64,000 nt of DNA from assembly GCA_900473915.1 (NCBI GenBank), contig UCNG01000010.1, positions 62,001-126,000 of the forward strand, written 5' to 3'. Below are positions 32,077-41,136 of the stretch, in pieces. A program made the translations under genes and the position numbers. Numbering within the stretch: the first letter of the stretch is position 1; each line of letters opens with the position of its first letter. The notes under the pieces were generated by a model. The model had not been told where the DNA came from. It did no database searches and saw nothing but the letters and a program-made list of their open reading frames with translations. Origin of the DNA: Hyphomicrobiales bacterium (GTDB lineage: Bacteria > Pseudomonadota > Alphaproteobacteria > Rhizobiales > Rhizobiaceae).

Positions 32077-33117
32077 ATGGCACCGAGGGCTAAAAAGGCG
32101 CCCGCTAACAAAGCGCAGGCGTCTTCTGTAACTGCACCCAAGGCACCTGCAGCTGCAAACTTCGACAAGAAGCAGGAGCTGGACGCTTATCGCGAAATGC
32201 TGTTGATCCGGCGTTTCGAGGAAAAGGCGGGTCAGCTTTACGGTATGGGCTTCATTGGCGGTTTCTGCCACCTCTACATCGGCCAGGAGGCCGTGGTGGT
32301 TGGTATGCAGATGGCGCTGAAGGAAGGCGATCAGGTTATCACCGCCTATCGCGATCATGGTCATATGCTTGCAGCCGGCATGAGCGCACGTGGCGTCATG
32401 GCCGAACTGACCGGGCGCCGCAGCGGCCTTTCCAAGGGCAAGGGCGGCTCCATGCACATGTTCTCCAAAGAGAAGCATTTTTACGGCGGTCACGGCATCG
32501 TTGGTGCACAGGTTTCGCTCGGCACCGGTCTGGCGTTTGCGAATCGCTACCGCGACAACGACAATGTGACGCTGACCTATTTCGGCGATGGTGCTTCCAA
32601 TCAGGGGCAGGTCTACGAAAGCTTCAATATGGCATCGCTGTGGAAGCTGCCGGTAGTCTACATCATCGAGAACAACCGCTATGCCATGGGCACATCGGTT
32701 TCGCGCTCCTCCGCTGAAACTGATTTCTCGAAGCGCGGTCTTTCTTTCAATATTCCGGGCATCCAGGTAGACGGCATGGACGTTCGTGCGGTGAAGGCTG
32801 CTGCCGATCTGGCTGTTGAATGGACGCGTTCCGGCAAGGGGCCGATCATTCTCGACATGCAGACCTATCGTTATCGCGGTCACTCCATGTCGGACCCGGC
32901 AAAGTATCGGTCGAAGGAAGAAGTGCAGAAGATGCGCTCCGAACACGATCCGATCGAGCAGGTCAAGCAGCGTCTGATCGAGAAGGGTTGGGCAACCGAG
33001 GAAGAGCTGAAGGAAATCGACAAGGAAGTCCGCGACATTGTCGCCGATTCTGCCGATTTCGCTCAAAACGATCCAGAGCCGGATGCATCCGAGCTCTATA
33101 CGGATATTCTGCTCTAA
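32077..33117 (+). CDS. pdhA: Pyruvate dehydrogenase E1 component, alpha subunit
   Basis: Thiamine diphosphate-dependent decarboxylation of pyruvate, as alpha2beta2 with PdhB. 346 residues, with an Ala/Lys-rich N-terminus and then the dehydrogenase E1 fold. The ThDP motif runs GDGASNQGQVYESFNMASLWKLPVVYIIENN. The phosphorylation-loop-like block TYRYRGHSMSDPAKYR is present. The ATG at 32077 with AGGGAGCGA upstream is chosen over an earlier in-frame start at 32017. The 137-base gap upstream should hold the pdh promoter. Only 18 bases separate it from pdhB. Confidence 0.96.
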   Translation: MAPRAKKAPANKAQASSVTAPKAPAAANFDKKQELDAYREMLLIRRFEEKAGQLYGMGFIGGFCHLYIGQEAVVVGMQMALKEGDQVITAYRDHGHMLAAGMSARGVMAELTGRRSGLSKGKGGSMHMFSKEKHFYGGHGIVGAQVSLGTGLAFANRYRDNDNVTLTYFGDGASNQGQVYESFNMASLWKLPVVYIIENNRYAMGTSVSRSSAETDFSKRGLSFNIPGIQVDGMDVRAVKAAADLAVEWTRSGKGPIILDMQTYRYRGHSMSDPAKYRSKEEVQKMRSEHDPIEQVKQRLIEKGWATEEELKEIDKEVRDIVADSADFAQNDPEPDASELYTDILL

Positions 33118-33135
33118 TTCCAGGAAGGTGTTGTC

Positions 33136-34521
33136 ATGCCCGTAGAAATTCTCATGCCCGCACTTTCCCCAACCATGGAAGAGGGCAAGCTCTCCAAGTG
33201 GCTGAAGAAAGAAGGCGACAAGGTTACGTCCGGCGATGTGATCGCTGAAATTGAAACCGACAAGGCGACGATGGAAGTCGAAGCCGTCGATGAAGGCACA
33301 ATCGGCAAGATTCTTGTCGAAGAAGGCACCGAAGGCGTTAAGGTCAATACGCCGATTGCCGTGCTCCTTGGTGACGGCGAAAGCGCTGCTGATGTCGGTT
33401 CTGCTCCGGCTGCCAAAGCTGAAGCACCGAAGGAAGAGCCAAAAGCCGAAGAAAAGAAGACGGACACTGTTCCAGCTGCTCCCAAGGCTCCGGCACTTGA
33501 AGTTGCATCCGATCCGGACATCCCGGCTGGCACAGAAATGGTCTCCACGACCGTTCGTGAAGCGCTTCGTGACGCTATGGCGGAAGAAATGCGCCGGGAT
33601 CCGAGCGTTTTCGTGATGGGCGAGGAAGTTGCCGAATATCAGGGCGCTTACAAGGTAACGCAGGGCCTTCTCGACGAGTTCGGTTCCAAGCGCGTTGTCG
33701 ACACTCCGATCACTGAGCATGGTTTTGCCGGTGTCGGCGTCGGTGCTGCTTTTGCAGGTTTGCGCCCGATCGTTGAATTCATGACTTTCAACTTCGCCAT
33801 GCAGGCAATCGACCAGATTGTGAACTCTGCCGCCAAGACGCTCTACATGTCCGGCGGACAGATGGGCGCTCCGATGGTCTTCCGCGGACCATCCGGTGCG
33901 GCTGCGCGCGTTGCTGCCCAGCATTCGCAGTGCTACGCAGCCTGGTACAGCCACATTCCAGGTCTCAAGGTCGTGATGCCGTACACGGCAGCCGACGCCA
34001 AGGGCCTGCTGAAGGCCGCGATCCGCGATCCGAATCCGGTGATCTTCCTCGAAAACGAAATTCTCTATGGTCATCATTTCGATGTGCCAAAGCTTGACGA
34101 TTTCGTTCTGCCGATCGGCAAGGCCCGTATTCACAAGCAGGGCAAGGACGCCACCATCGTTTCGTTCGGTATCGGCATGACCTACGCCGTCAAGGCGGCG
34201 GAAGAGCTGGCCCAGCAGGGTATCGATGTTGAAATCATCGATCTGCGTACGATCCGCCCGATGGATCTTCCAACAGTCATTGAATCGGTCAAGAAGACCG
34301 GTCGTCTGGTGACGGTGGAGGAAGGTTTCCCGCAGTCGTCCGTTGGTACGGAAATCGCCACCCGCGTCATGCAGCAGGCTTTCGATTATCTCGATGCGCC
34401 GATCCTCACCATTGCCGGTAAGGATGTTCCGATGCCTTATGCGGCAAATCTGGAAAAGCTGGCGCTGCCGACGGTTGCCGAAGTGGTCGAAGCGGTGAAA
34501 GCCGTTACCTATACCGCTTAA
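33136..34521 (+). CDS. pdhB: Pyruvate dehydrogenase E1 component, beta subunit, with lipoyl domain
   Basis: 461 residues, longer than a plain E1-beta because an N-terminal lipoyl domain (about 1-80) has been added. The lipoylated Lys is Lys43 in [13 protein letters not shown] Pro/Ala/Glu-rich linker spans about 85-130. The E1-beta transketolase-like part follows: [46 protein letters not shown] and the C-terminal transketolase fold. Lipoyl-bearing E1-beta is known in Rhizobiales. The lipoyl domain is almost the same as that of PdhC next door. Confidence 0.96.
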   Translation: MPVEILMPALSPTMEEGKLSKWLKKEGDKVTSGDVIAEIETDKATMEVEAVDEGTIGKILVEEGTEGVKVNTPIAVLLGDGESAADVGSAPAAKAEAPKEEPKAEEKKTDTVPAAPKAPALEVASDPDIPAGTEMVSTTVREALRDAMAEEMRRDPSVFVMGEEVAEYQGAYKVTQGLLDEFGSKRVVDTPITEHGFAGVGVGAAFAGLRPIVEFMTFNFAMQAIDQIVNSAAKTLYMSGGQMGAPMVFRGPSGAAARVAAQHSQCYAAWYSHIPGLKVVMPYTAADAKGLLKAAIRDPNPVIFLENEILYGHHFDVPKLDDFVLPIGKARIHKQGKDATIVSFGIGMTYAVKAAEELAQQGIDVEIIDLRTIRPMDLPTVIESVKKTGRLVTVEEGFPQSSVGTEIATRVMQQAFDYLDAPILTIAGKDVPMPYAANLEKLALPTVAEVVEAVKAVTYTA

Positions 34522-34538
34522 ACAGAAAGGGTCTGGAC

Positions 34539-35870
34539 ATGCCGATCAATATCACCATGCCAGCGCTTTCTCCGACGATGGAAGAAGGCAACCTGTCGAA
34601 ATGGCTGGTCAAGGAAGGCGACAAGATCGCTCCTGGCGACGTTATCGCTGAAATCGAGACCGATAAGGCGACGATGGAAGTGGAAGCCGTGGACGAAGGC
34701 ACGATTGCCAAGATCGTGGTCCCCGCAGGCTCCGAAGGCGTCAAGGTCAATGCGCTGATCGCTATCCTCGCTGAAGAAGGCGAGGATGTGGCGGCTGCGG
34801 CCAAGGGTGGAGCTTCTGCGCCGAAGGCAGAAGCAAAGGCCGAGGCTCCGAAAGAGGAACCAAAGCCAGTGGCAGCTCCGGCTGCGACGCCCGCACCCGC
34901 CAAGGCAGAGCAACCTGCTGTTGCTTCGAATAAGGGCGACCGCGTGTTTGCGTCGCCGCTCGCGCGTCGTATCGCCAAGGACTCCGGTGTCGATATTGCT
35001 GCCGTGAAGGGCTCCGGCCCGCATGGCCGTGTCGTTCAGCGCGATGTGGAAGCCGCTTTGGCTTCCGGTGGTGCCAAGGCTGCTACGCCGAAAGTAGAAG
35101 CTGCTGCCGCTCCGAAGCCGATGTCGGATGATGCCGTTCTTAAGCTGTTTGAAGAAGGCACCTACGAGATCGTTCCGCACGATGGCATGCGCAAGACGAT
35201 TGCCCGCCGTCTGGTGGAATCGAAGCAGACTGTTCCGCATTTCTATCTGACGATCGATTGCGAACTTGATGCGCTTCTGGCTCTGCGTTCGCAGATCAAT
35301 GCCGCGGCACCGATGATCAAGACCGAAAAGGGCGAGGTTCCGGCTTACAAGCTTTCGGTCAACGATATGGTCATCAAGGCAACGGCTCTGGCGCTTCGCG
35401 ATGTTCCAGACGCCAATGTGTCGTGGACCGAAGGCGGCATGGTCAAGCACAAGCGCGCCGATGTGGGTGTTGCCGTCTCCATTCCGGGCGGTCTGATTAC
35501 GCCTATCGTTCGTCAGTCGGATTCGAAGACATTGTCGGCGATTTCGAACGAGATGAAGGACCTTGCCAAGCGTGCGCGTGATCGCAAGCTGAAGCCTGAA
35601 GAGTATCAGGGCGGTTCGACCTCCGTGTCCAACCTCGGCATGTTCGGCGTAAAGGACTTTGCTGCGATCATCAATCCACCGCATGCGACCATTTTCGCAA
35701 TCGGTGCAGGTGAACAGCGTGCAGTTGTCAAGAACGGTGAAATCAAGGTTGCGACGGTTATGTCCGTGACCCTTTCAACCGATCACCGTGCCGTTGATGG
35801 CGCGTTGGCTGCCGAACTTGCACAGGCCTTCAAGCGCCACATCGAAAACCCGATGGGTATGCTGGTCTGA
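34539..35870 (+). CDS. pdhC: Pyruvate dehydrogenase E2 (dihydrolipoamide acetyltransferase)
   Basis: 443 residues forming the core of the complex and transferring acetyl from lipoamide to CoA. One lipoyl domain (1-80, Lys43) and an Ala/Pro linker come first. A peripheral subunit-binding domain follows (about 130-165, [24 protein letters not shown]). The catalytic domain from about 215 has STDHRAVDG with the active-site His and Asp near the C-terminus. It follows pdhB by 17 bases. A hairpin with a T-run follows the stop. Confidence 0.96.
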   Translation: MPINITMPALSPTMEEGNLSKWLVKEGDKIAPGDVIAEIETDKATMEVEAVDEGTIAKIVVPAGSEGVKVNALIAILAEEGEDVAAAAKGGASAPKAEAKAEAPKEEPKPVAAPAATPAPAKAEQPAVASNKGDRVFASPLARRIAKDSGVDIAAVKGSGPHGRVVQRDVEAALASGGAKAATPKVEAAAAPKPMSDDAVLKLFEEGTYEIVPHDGMRKTIARRLVESKQTVPHFYLTIDCELDALLALRSQINAAAPMIKTEKGEVPAYKLSVNDMVIKATALALRDVPDANVSWTEGGMVKHKRADVGVAVSIPGGLITPIVRQSDSKTLSAISNEMKDLAKRARDRKLKPEEYQGGSTSVSNLGMFGVKDFAAIINPPHATIFAIGAGEQRAVVKNGEIKVATVMSVTLSTDHRAVDGALAAELAQAFKRHIENPMGMLV

Positions 35871-35883
35871 TCGGTCAACTTCA

Positions 35884-35925
35884 AGGGCGTCGTGTTCTGC
35901 TGAACTCGACGCCTGAGGTTTTTTT
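35884..35925 (+). terminator. Hairpin and T-run between pdhC and the GNAT gene
   Basis: GGCGTCG (35886-35892) pairs perfectly with CGACGCC (35907-35913) around a 14-base loop. TGAGG and seven T residues follow (35919-35925). The GAGG is also the only ribosome site for the next ATG at 35928. It could be a partial terminator or attenuator separating pdhABC from the genes that follow. Confidence 0.6.
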
Positions 35926-35927
35926 GA

Positions 35928-36515
35928 ATGGCTGGACAATTGAACCTACGCCGGGCTGAACGCCATGAAGCCGCTGAGATCGCCATTCTTGTCGATATCT
36001 CTTCGCACGGTTTTGCGTCATGGCTCTGGTACGGTGCTGTTCTTGACGGACGAACTGAAACGGCCATGGAACGCGGTCGGCAATATATGCGTGCTGACGG
36101 AACCGAAGGCTGGCAGAGCACGACAATTGCCGAATGGACTGGCGACATTGCCGGACTTTCGATCGGTTTCACACTCGATGACAGTTTGAACGGTACACCA
36201 CCGCAGCATCCGGTTCTCGATCAGCTCATCGACTTGCAGCGCAAAGTGATAGGCAATCGTTTCATAGACAGTGTTGGCGTTTATCGTGAGTTTCGCGGCA
36301 AAGGTATTGGCCGCGCACTTGTCGCCAACGAAATCGATCTGGCACGCCGGAACGGTAATCCAGGAATTAGCCTGATAACCGAAAGCCACAACGATGTGGC
36401 GCTCTCCCTTTACGGCGCCCATGGTTTCAAGGAAATTGAGCGGCTCGAAGCGATAGAACGCATTGGGCAGGACAAAAGACACGACTGGGTGCTGCTCACC
36501 CGAGAAGTGAACTGA
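35928..36515 (+). CDS. GNAT family N-acetyltransferase
   Basis: 195 residues with an acetyl-CoA-binding GNAT core. Motif A lies at about 117-135 (VGVYREFRGKGIGRALV, with RGKGIG at 123-128), and motif B follows at ITESHNDVALSLYGAHGFKEIER. The substrate is unknown. It sits between pdhC and lpdA on the same strand, 57 bases after pdhC and 16 before lpdA. Supply of acetyl-CoA is the obvious metabolic link, but a regulatory role on the complex is speculation. Confidence 0.85.
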   Translation: MAGQLNLRRAERHEAAEIAILVDISSHGFASWLWYGAVLDGRTETAMERGRQYMRADGTEGWQSTTIAEWTGDIAGLSIGFTLDDSLNGTPPQHPVLDQLIDLQRKVIGNRFIDSVGVYREFRGKGIGRALVANEIDLARRNGNPGISLITESHNDVALSLYGAHGFKEIERLEAIERIGQDKRHDWVLLTREVN

Positions 36516-36531
36516 GCAAAGGCAGGACAAT

Positions 36532-37995
36532 ATGGCCGACATTTACGACGTTATTGTTATCGGCTCGGGCCCGGGTGGGTATGTAACCGCAATCCGCGCT
36601 GCGCAGCTTGGCCTCAAGACGGCTATCGTCGAGCGCGAACATCTGGGCGGCATTTGCCTTAACTGGGGCTGTATCCCGACCAAGGCGCTTCTGCGCTCTG
36701 CTGAAATCCTGCATTTCGGCGAACACGCCAAGGATTACGGCTTGAAGCTGGAAGGCAAGATCACGCCTGATGTTAAGGCTGTAGTGCAGCGCTCGCGCGG
36801 TGTTTCGGCTCGCCTTAACGGCGGCGTCGGCTTCCTGATGAAGAAGAACAAGATCGACGTGATCTGGGGTGAGGCGAAGCTCGTAAAGGCCGCTTCAGGC
36901 AGCAATCCGGTTGAGATTTCGGTCGGCAAGTCCTCCAAGCAGCCGATGCAGCCGCAGAACCCTGTTCCGAAGGGCGTTCTGGGTGAGGGCGCCTACAAGG
37001 CGAAGCACGTCATTGTCGCCACCGGTGCGCGTCCGCGCGCTCTGCCGGGCATTGAGCCGGATGGCAAGTTGATCTGGACTTATTTCGAAGCAATGGTTCC
37101 GCCGGAACTGCCGAAGTCCATGCTTGTAATGGGATCAGGCGCAATTGGTATCGAGTTCGCTTCCTTCTACAAAGACATGGGCGTTGATGTGACGGTCGTG
37201 GAACTCATGCCGCAGATCATGCCGGTTGAAGACGCGGAGATTTCTGCATTCGCACGCAAGCAGCTGGAAAAGCGCGGACTGAAGATCATCACCGATGCCA
37301 AAGTTACCAAGGTCGAGAAGGGCGCAAACAATGTGACCGCCCATATCGAGACCAAGGACGGCAAGACGCAGTCGTTGACCGTGGATCGCATGATCTCTGC
37401 GGTTGGTGTTCAGGGCAATATCGAAAATCTCGGCCTGGAAGCGCTTGGTGTGAAAACCGACCGCGGATGCATCGTTATCGACGGCTACGGCAAGACCAAT
37501 GTTGCAGGCATCTATGCTATCGGCGACGTTGCAGGTCCGCCGATGCTGGCGCACAAGGCCGAGCATGAAGGTGTTATCTGCATTGAAAAAATCGCCGGTC
37601 TTCCGAACGTTCATCCGCTCGAAAAGAACATGATTCCGGGCTGCACCTATTGCAATCCGCAGGTCGCTTCCGTTGGTCTGACTGAAGCGAAGGCCAAGGA
37701 AAAAGGTTACGACATCCGGGTCGGCCGCTATTCGTTTGCCGCAAACGGCAAGGCGATTGCGCTCGGTGAAGATCAGGGACTGGTCAAGACCATCTTCGAC
37801 AAGAAAACGGGACAACTGCTTGGCGCCCATATGGTCGGTGCAGAAGTGACCGAACTCATCCAGGGGTTCGTGGTTGCCATGAATCTCGAAACGACCGAGG
37901 AAGAACTGATGCATTCGGTCTTCCCGCATCCAACCCTTTCGGAAATGATGAAGGAAAGCGTTCTGGATGCGTATGGTCGCGCACTAAACGCATAA
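36532..37995 (+). CDS. lpdA: Dihydrolipoyl dehydrogenase (E3)
   Basis: FAD enzyme reoxidising dihydrolipoamide with NAD+ for the pyruvate dehydrogenase complex. 487 residues. The FAD motif is GSGPGGYVTAIRAAQLG (11-27), the redox pair is Cys42 and Cys47, and the NAD motif MGSGAIGIEFASFYKDMG lies near 200. FAD motif GIYAIGDVAG is present, with HPTLSEMMKE near the C-terminus. An insert around residues 125-150 (SSKQPMQPQNPVPKG) is typical of the longer PDH-linked E3. GGACAAT upstream is a modest ribosome site. Confidence 0.96.
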   Translation: MADIYDVIVIGSGPGGYVTAIRAAQLGLKTAIVEREHLGGICLNWGCIPTKALLRSAEILHFGEHAKDYGLKLEGKITPDVKAVVQRSRGVSARLNGGVGFLMKKNKIDVIWGEAKLVKAASGSNPVEISVGKSSKQPMQPQNPVPKGVLGEGAYKAKHVIVATGARPRALPGIEPDGKLIWTYFEAMVPPELPKSMLVMGSGAIGIEFASFYKDMGVDVTVVELMPQIMPVEDAEISAFARKQLEKRGLKIITDAKVTKVEKGANNVTAHIETKDGKTQSLTVDRMISAVGVQGNIENLGLEALGVKTDRGCIVIDGYGKTNVAGIYAIGDVAGPPMLAHKAEHEGVICIEKIAGLPNVHPLEKNMIPGCTYCNPQVASVGLTEAKAKEKGYDIRVGRYSFAANGKAIALGEDQGLVKTIFDKKTGQLLGAHMVGAEVTELIQGFVVAMNLETTEEELMHSVFPHPTLSEMMKESVLDAYGRALNA

Positions 37996-38010
37996 GACGG
38001 AGAGACGCTC

Positions 38011-38274
38011 ATTCCGCTGATCGAGAACGGGGGGCCTTGGCGGCGTGCCGCCTGGCCCATCATCAAATGGTGTACCGCGGGAGGTCTGGTGCTGGGGTTT
38101 GCAGCCGGCACCTTGAGTGTTCTCGGCGGCAACACCATATCGGTCAACGGAATAGCTCTAACTGGCTGGTACGGTGTCTGGGCGCTCACATTGGCGCTTG
38201 GTGCCGGTGGATTGGTATTTGGCCTGATATGGGCATTGGTTTTCCGGGCTCTTGGACTGGCAGCGCGGCGATGA
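38011..38274 (+). CDS. Small two-helix membrane protein, possible ATT start
   Basis: An 87-codon frame directly after lpdA, in the lpdA frame. It contains no ATG and its first GTG (38089) would cut into the first membrane helix. The best start is ATT at 38011, seven bases after GGAGAG. The product would begin PLIENGGPWRRAAWPIIKW, with two hydrophobic helices separated by a short loop (ISVNGIALTGWYG) and a basic tail LAARR. A tryptophan-rich juxtamembrane stretch suggests a real protein. Function unknown; position between lpdA and lipA suggests co-transcription. Confidence 0.5.
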   Translation: MPLIENGGPWRRAAWPIIKWCTAGGLVLGFAAGTLSVLGGNTISVNGIALTGWYGVWALTLALGAGGLVFGLIWALVFRALGLAARR

Positions 38275-38333
38275 GTAGCAAATCGCTCAAGTTGACAGGG
38301 TAGGGAGCAGGGATTAGGACCGAACCGAATTTG

Positions 38334-38356
38334 GAAGCATTTCCTGAAAATGCTTC
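38334..38356. repeat. Short palindrome upstream of lipA
   Basis: GAAGCATTT (38334-38342) pairs perfectly with AAATGCTTC (38348-38356) around CCTGA. It ends 18 bases before the lipA start codon and ahead of its ribosome site. No T-run. It resembles other short palindromes in gaps of this window. Confidence 0.5.
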
Positions 38357-38374
38357 GGATAGGCAGGGAAAAGC

Positions 38375-39340
38375 ATGGTTACAGTTCTCGATCTGGTGAA
38401 CCAAGGCAAGCGTGAACGGCATCCCGAGAAGGCGCATCGTCCGGACAATGTTGTCCTGAAGAAGCCCGACTGGATTCGCGTCAAGGCTCCTGTCTCGCGT
38501 GGCTATAGTGAAACGCGTGATATCGTTCGTTCAAACAAGCTGGTTACGGTTTGCGAAGAAGCGGGCTGCCCGAACATTGGCGAGTGCTGGGAAAAGAAGC
38601 ACGCGACCTTCATGATCATGGGCGAGATATGCACGCGCGCCTGCGCGTTCTGCAATGTCTCGACCGGTATCCCGACCGCGCTTGATCCAAATGAACCCGA
38701 GAATGTCGCAAAGGCCGTCAAGCAGATGGGCCTGACGCATGTGGTCATCACTTCGGTTGATCGCGACGATCTGGCCGATGGTGGTGCGCAGCATTTTGCC
38801 GAGGTCATTCAGGCCATTCGTGAAGCCACCCCCGCGACCACGATTGAAATCCTGACACCGGATTTCCTGCGCAAGGAAGGTGCTCTCGAAGTTGTGGTCA
38901 AGGCACGCCCGGATGTGTTCAACCACAATCTGGAAACCGTACCTTCGAAGTATCTCAAGGTTCGTCCCGGCGCCCGTTATTTCCATTCGATCCGCTCGTT
39001 GCAGCGCGTCAAGGAACTGGACCCGACCATTTTCACGAAGTCGGGCATCATGGTTGGTCTCGGCGAAGAGCGGAATGAAATCCTTCAGCTGATGGACGAT
39101 CTGCGTTCGGCAGATGTGGATTTCATGACCATCGGCCAGTATCTCCAGCCGACGCGCAAGCACCATCCTGTCATTCGCTTCGTGACGCCGGACGAGTTCA
39201 AGTCGTTCGAAACGATCGGCCGGACGAAGGGCTTCCTTCTGGTCGCATCCAGCCCGCTGACGCGTTCATCGCATCATGCTGGCGATGATTTCGCCAAGCT
39301 GAGGGCAGCGCGCGAGGCGCAGATCACGGCAAAGGCCTGA
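38375..39340 (+). CDS. lipA: Lipoyl synthase
   Basis: Radical SAM enzyme inserting two sulfurs into the octanoyl chain on lipoyl domains. 321 residues. The auxiliary cluster ligands are Cys60, Cys65 and Cys71 ([12 protein letters not shown]). The radical SAM ligands are Cys86, Cys90 and Cys93 (CTRACAFC). The C-terminal [11 protein letters not shown] carries the Ser ligand. It provides the cofactor for PdhB and PdhC encoded just upstream, which explains the gene order. The next gene starts eight bases after its stop. Confidence 0.97.
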   Translation: MVTVLDLVNQGKRERHPEKAHRPDNVVLKKPDWIRVKAPVSRGYSETRDIVRSNKLVTVCEEAGCPNIGECWEKKHATFMIMGEICTRACAFCNVSTGIPTALDPNEPENVAKAVKQMGLTHVVITSVDRDDLADGGAQHFAEVIQAIREATPATTIEILTPDFLRKEGALEVVVKARPDVFNHNLETVPSKYLKVRPGARYFHSIRSLQRVKELDPTIFTKSGIMVGLGEERNEILQLMDDLRSADVDFMTIGQYLQPTRKHHPVIRFVTPDEFKSFETIGRTKGFLLVASSPLTRSSHHAGDDFAKLRAAREAQITAKA

Positions 39341-39348
39341 GATCAGTC

Positions 39349-39804
39349 ATGCCGCAGTTTACCACCGTCAGGCGGGTACATCACCGGGCAGAGCAAATGT
39401 TCGGCCTCGTAGCGGATGTTGAGAAATACCCTGAATTTCTGCCGATGTGTGAGGCCTTATCCGTTCGCTCCCGCAAGGAGCGTGACGGCAAGGCTCTTCT
39501 CATTGCTGACATGACGGTTGGTTACAAGCTCATACGCGAGACATTCACCAGTCAGGTACTGCTGAAACCCGCAGACAATGTCATCGACGTGAAATATCTT
39601 GACGGGCCGTTTCGCTATCTCGACAACCGCTGGACCTTCAAGCCGGTTGGCGACGGAGGCGAGTGTGATGTCGAGTTTTTTATCGATTATGAGTTCAAGA
39701 GCCGTACCCTTGGCCTTCTGATGGGAACGATGTTCGATCTCGCTTTCAAGAAGTTTTCCGAAGCTTTCGAGAAACGGGCCGATCAGATTTACGGCCTGGC
39801 CTGA
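39349..39804 (+). CDS. RatA/Coq10-like START-domain protein
   Basis: 151 residues of the polyketide cyclase/START family. VRRVHHRAEQMFGLVADVEKYPEFLPMCEAL opens the fold, and YLDGPFRYLDNRWTFKPV with a C-terminal amphipathic helix (LAFKKFSEAFEKRADQIYGL) completes it. Relatives include yeast Coq10 (ubiquinone chaperone) and E. coli RatA (reported ribosome-associated toxin). Context with lipA, conserved in alphaproteobacteria, favours a respiratory-chain role over toxin activity, but this is inference. Confidence 0.86.
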   Translation: MPQFTTVRRVHHRAEQMFGLVADVEKYPEFLPMCEALSVRSRKERDGKALLIADMTVGYKLIRETFTSQVLLKPADNVIDVKYLDGPFRYLDNRWTFKPVGDGGECDVEFFIDYEFKSRTLGLLMGTMFDLAFKKFSEAFEKRADQIYGLA

Positions 39805-39834
39805 ACAACGGGCCGGTTTCTCGGGCTCTCTTTT

Positions 39835-40581
39835 TCACTGCGCCGTATAGCCGCCATCAACCAGTATGGATGCTCCGGTGACGAAGGAGGCTTCGTCACT
39901 AGCCAGAAAAAGCACAACGCTGGCTACTTCTTCGGTGCGACCAAGACGACCTATCGGATGCAAGGCTACCAGAGCCTCTTTCTTGTCTTCGGGTATATCC
40001 TTGAGCAGGGGCGTGTCGATATAGCCCGGGCAGACTGCATTCACCCGTATGTTCTGCGCACCATAGTCAATAGCAAGCGTCTGCGTTAGGAGTTTTACAC
40101 CTCCCTTTGCTGCGGCATAAGCAGTGACACCTGATTTTCCGACATGACTATGGATGGAACCGCAATTCACGATCACGCCGCCGCCTTGCGAGCGCATCTG
40201 ATCAATCGCGTACTTATCGCAGAGATAGACGCCGGTAAGGTTGATATCGATGGTTTTCTGCCAAGCAGCCTCGTCCAGCTCGTCTATCGGACCATCTGCG
40301 GCGATGCCTGCATTGGCGAACATGATGTCGAGGCGGCCATAGGTTTCAACGGTTTTGGCAATCAGCGCCTGCACGGCTTTCGTGTCGGCCACATCGGTCT
40401 TGACGAATAATGCACGCTCGCTGCCGCCTGCAAGCTCATTGGCCAGTTGCTGGCCGTACTCGGAATAGTCGGCAATGACAACATTCGCTCCTTCACGAAT
40501 GAAGGCTCTAGCGGTTGCTTCACCAATGCCGCTTGCCCCACCTGTAACGATTGCCACCTTGCCAGTGAAACGCATCGCCAT
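39835..40581 (-). CDS. SDR family oxidoreductase
   Basis: 248 residues of the classical short-chain dehydrogenase fold. The cofactor loop TGGASGIG is at about 14-21, NAG appears as MFANAGIA, the active-site Ser follows in NCGSIHSHV, and YAAAK provides the catalytic Tyr and Lys. It ends in the usual VTGASILVDGGYTAQ. The Asp after beta-2 (VIADYSE) points to NAD(H) preference. Substrate unknown; relatives are annotated as 3-oxoacyl-ACP reductase or sugar/alcohol dehydrogenases. It converges with the RatA-like gene and lies downstream of cinA. Confidence 0.88.
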   Translation of the reverse strand: MAMRFTGKVAIVTGGASGIGEATARAFIREGANVVIADYSEYGQQLANELAGGSERALFVKTDVADTKAVQALIAKTVETYGRLDIMFANAGIAADGPIDELDEAAWQKTIDINLTGVYLCDKYAIDQMRSQGGGVIVNCGSIHSHVGKSGVTAYAAAKGGVKLLTQTLAIDYGAQNIRVNAVCPGYIDTPLLKDIPEDKKEALVALHPIGRLGRTEEVASVVLFLASDEASFVTGASILVDGGYTAQ

Positions 40582-40644
40582 GTTCTCCCTGTCTTGACCA
40601 AAGACAAAGGTAGGGCACCGTAGATAAAAGTATACGCTCTAAAT

Positions 40645-41136
40645 TTATCGAAGGTTTTCCAGAACGAGGTCCAGCGCGGCGAGAACGGTAGCGTGACGAA
40701 TTTCGGCTCTGGTTTTTGGACCGAAACGGCATTCGCGATGGAGGGGCGGGTGGCCTTTTCGCGCCGAGGCGATGTGAACGAGGCCGACAGGTTTTTCATC
40801 GGAGCCGCCACCTGGCCCGGCAATTCCCGTAACTGCCACAGTTACACTGGCGCGCGAGTGAGAAAGTGCCCCTTCAGCCATGGAGAGTGCTACTTCCTTC
40901 GAGACTGCGCCGAAGCGATTGATCAGTTCCATCGGAACGCCGATCATTTCGGCTTTTGCTTCATTGGAATAGGTGACAAAGCCGCGATCCACGACATCAG
41001 ATGATCCGGCAATGTCGGTCAGTGCTCCGGCTATCAGCCCACCCGTGCAGGATTCTGCCGTCGCGATCATTATGCCAGCCTTGCGGCAGGCTTCCAGCAC
41101 GGCAACAGCTTTTTCTTCTGCAATCAACGCACTCAT
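40645..41136 (-). CDS. CinA C-terminal domain protein (NMN amidohydrolase type)
   Basis: 163 residues, corresponding to the stand-alone C-terminal domain of CinA (PncC), which deamidates nicotinamide mononucleotide in NAD recycling. Motifs [36 protein letters not shown] and [22 protein letters not shown] are intact. The N-terminal MoCF-like domain of full CinA is absent, as in many proteobacteria. Its ATG overlaps the ispDF stop (ATGA at 41133-41136), so it is translationally coupled to ispDF, a common alphaproteobacterial pairing. Confidence 0.92.
   Translation of the reverse strand: MSALIAEEKAVAVLEACRKAGIMIATAESCTGGLIAGALTDIAGSSDVVDRGFVTYSNEAKAEMIGVPMELINRFGAVSKEVALSMAEGALSHSRASVTVAVTGIAGPGGGSDEKPVGLVHIASARKGHPPLHRECRFGPKTRAEIRHATVLAALDLVLENLR

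Noticed and set aside
31999-34134. 711-codon open frame on the minus strand
   Set aside because: It is antisense to pdhA and half of pdhB, both of which have full domain matches. Strong third-position bias in these genes keeps the opposite frame open. No ribosome site or recognisable domain.
33136-34680. Direct repeat at the start of pdhB and pdhC taken as a mobile element
   Set aside because: The repeat is the coding sequence of two lipoyl domains, not a transposon or insertion sequence.
34518-35684. 388-codon open frame on the minus strand
   Set aside because: Antisense to pdhC with its intact lipoyl, subunit-binding and catalytic domains.
39349-39804. RatA-like protein as a toxin
   Set aside because: No antitoxin partner beside it; the family also includes Coq10 ubiquinone chaperones and the lipA neighbourhood fits respiration better.
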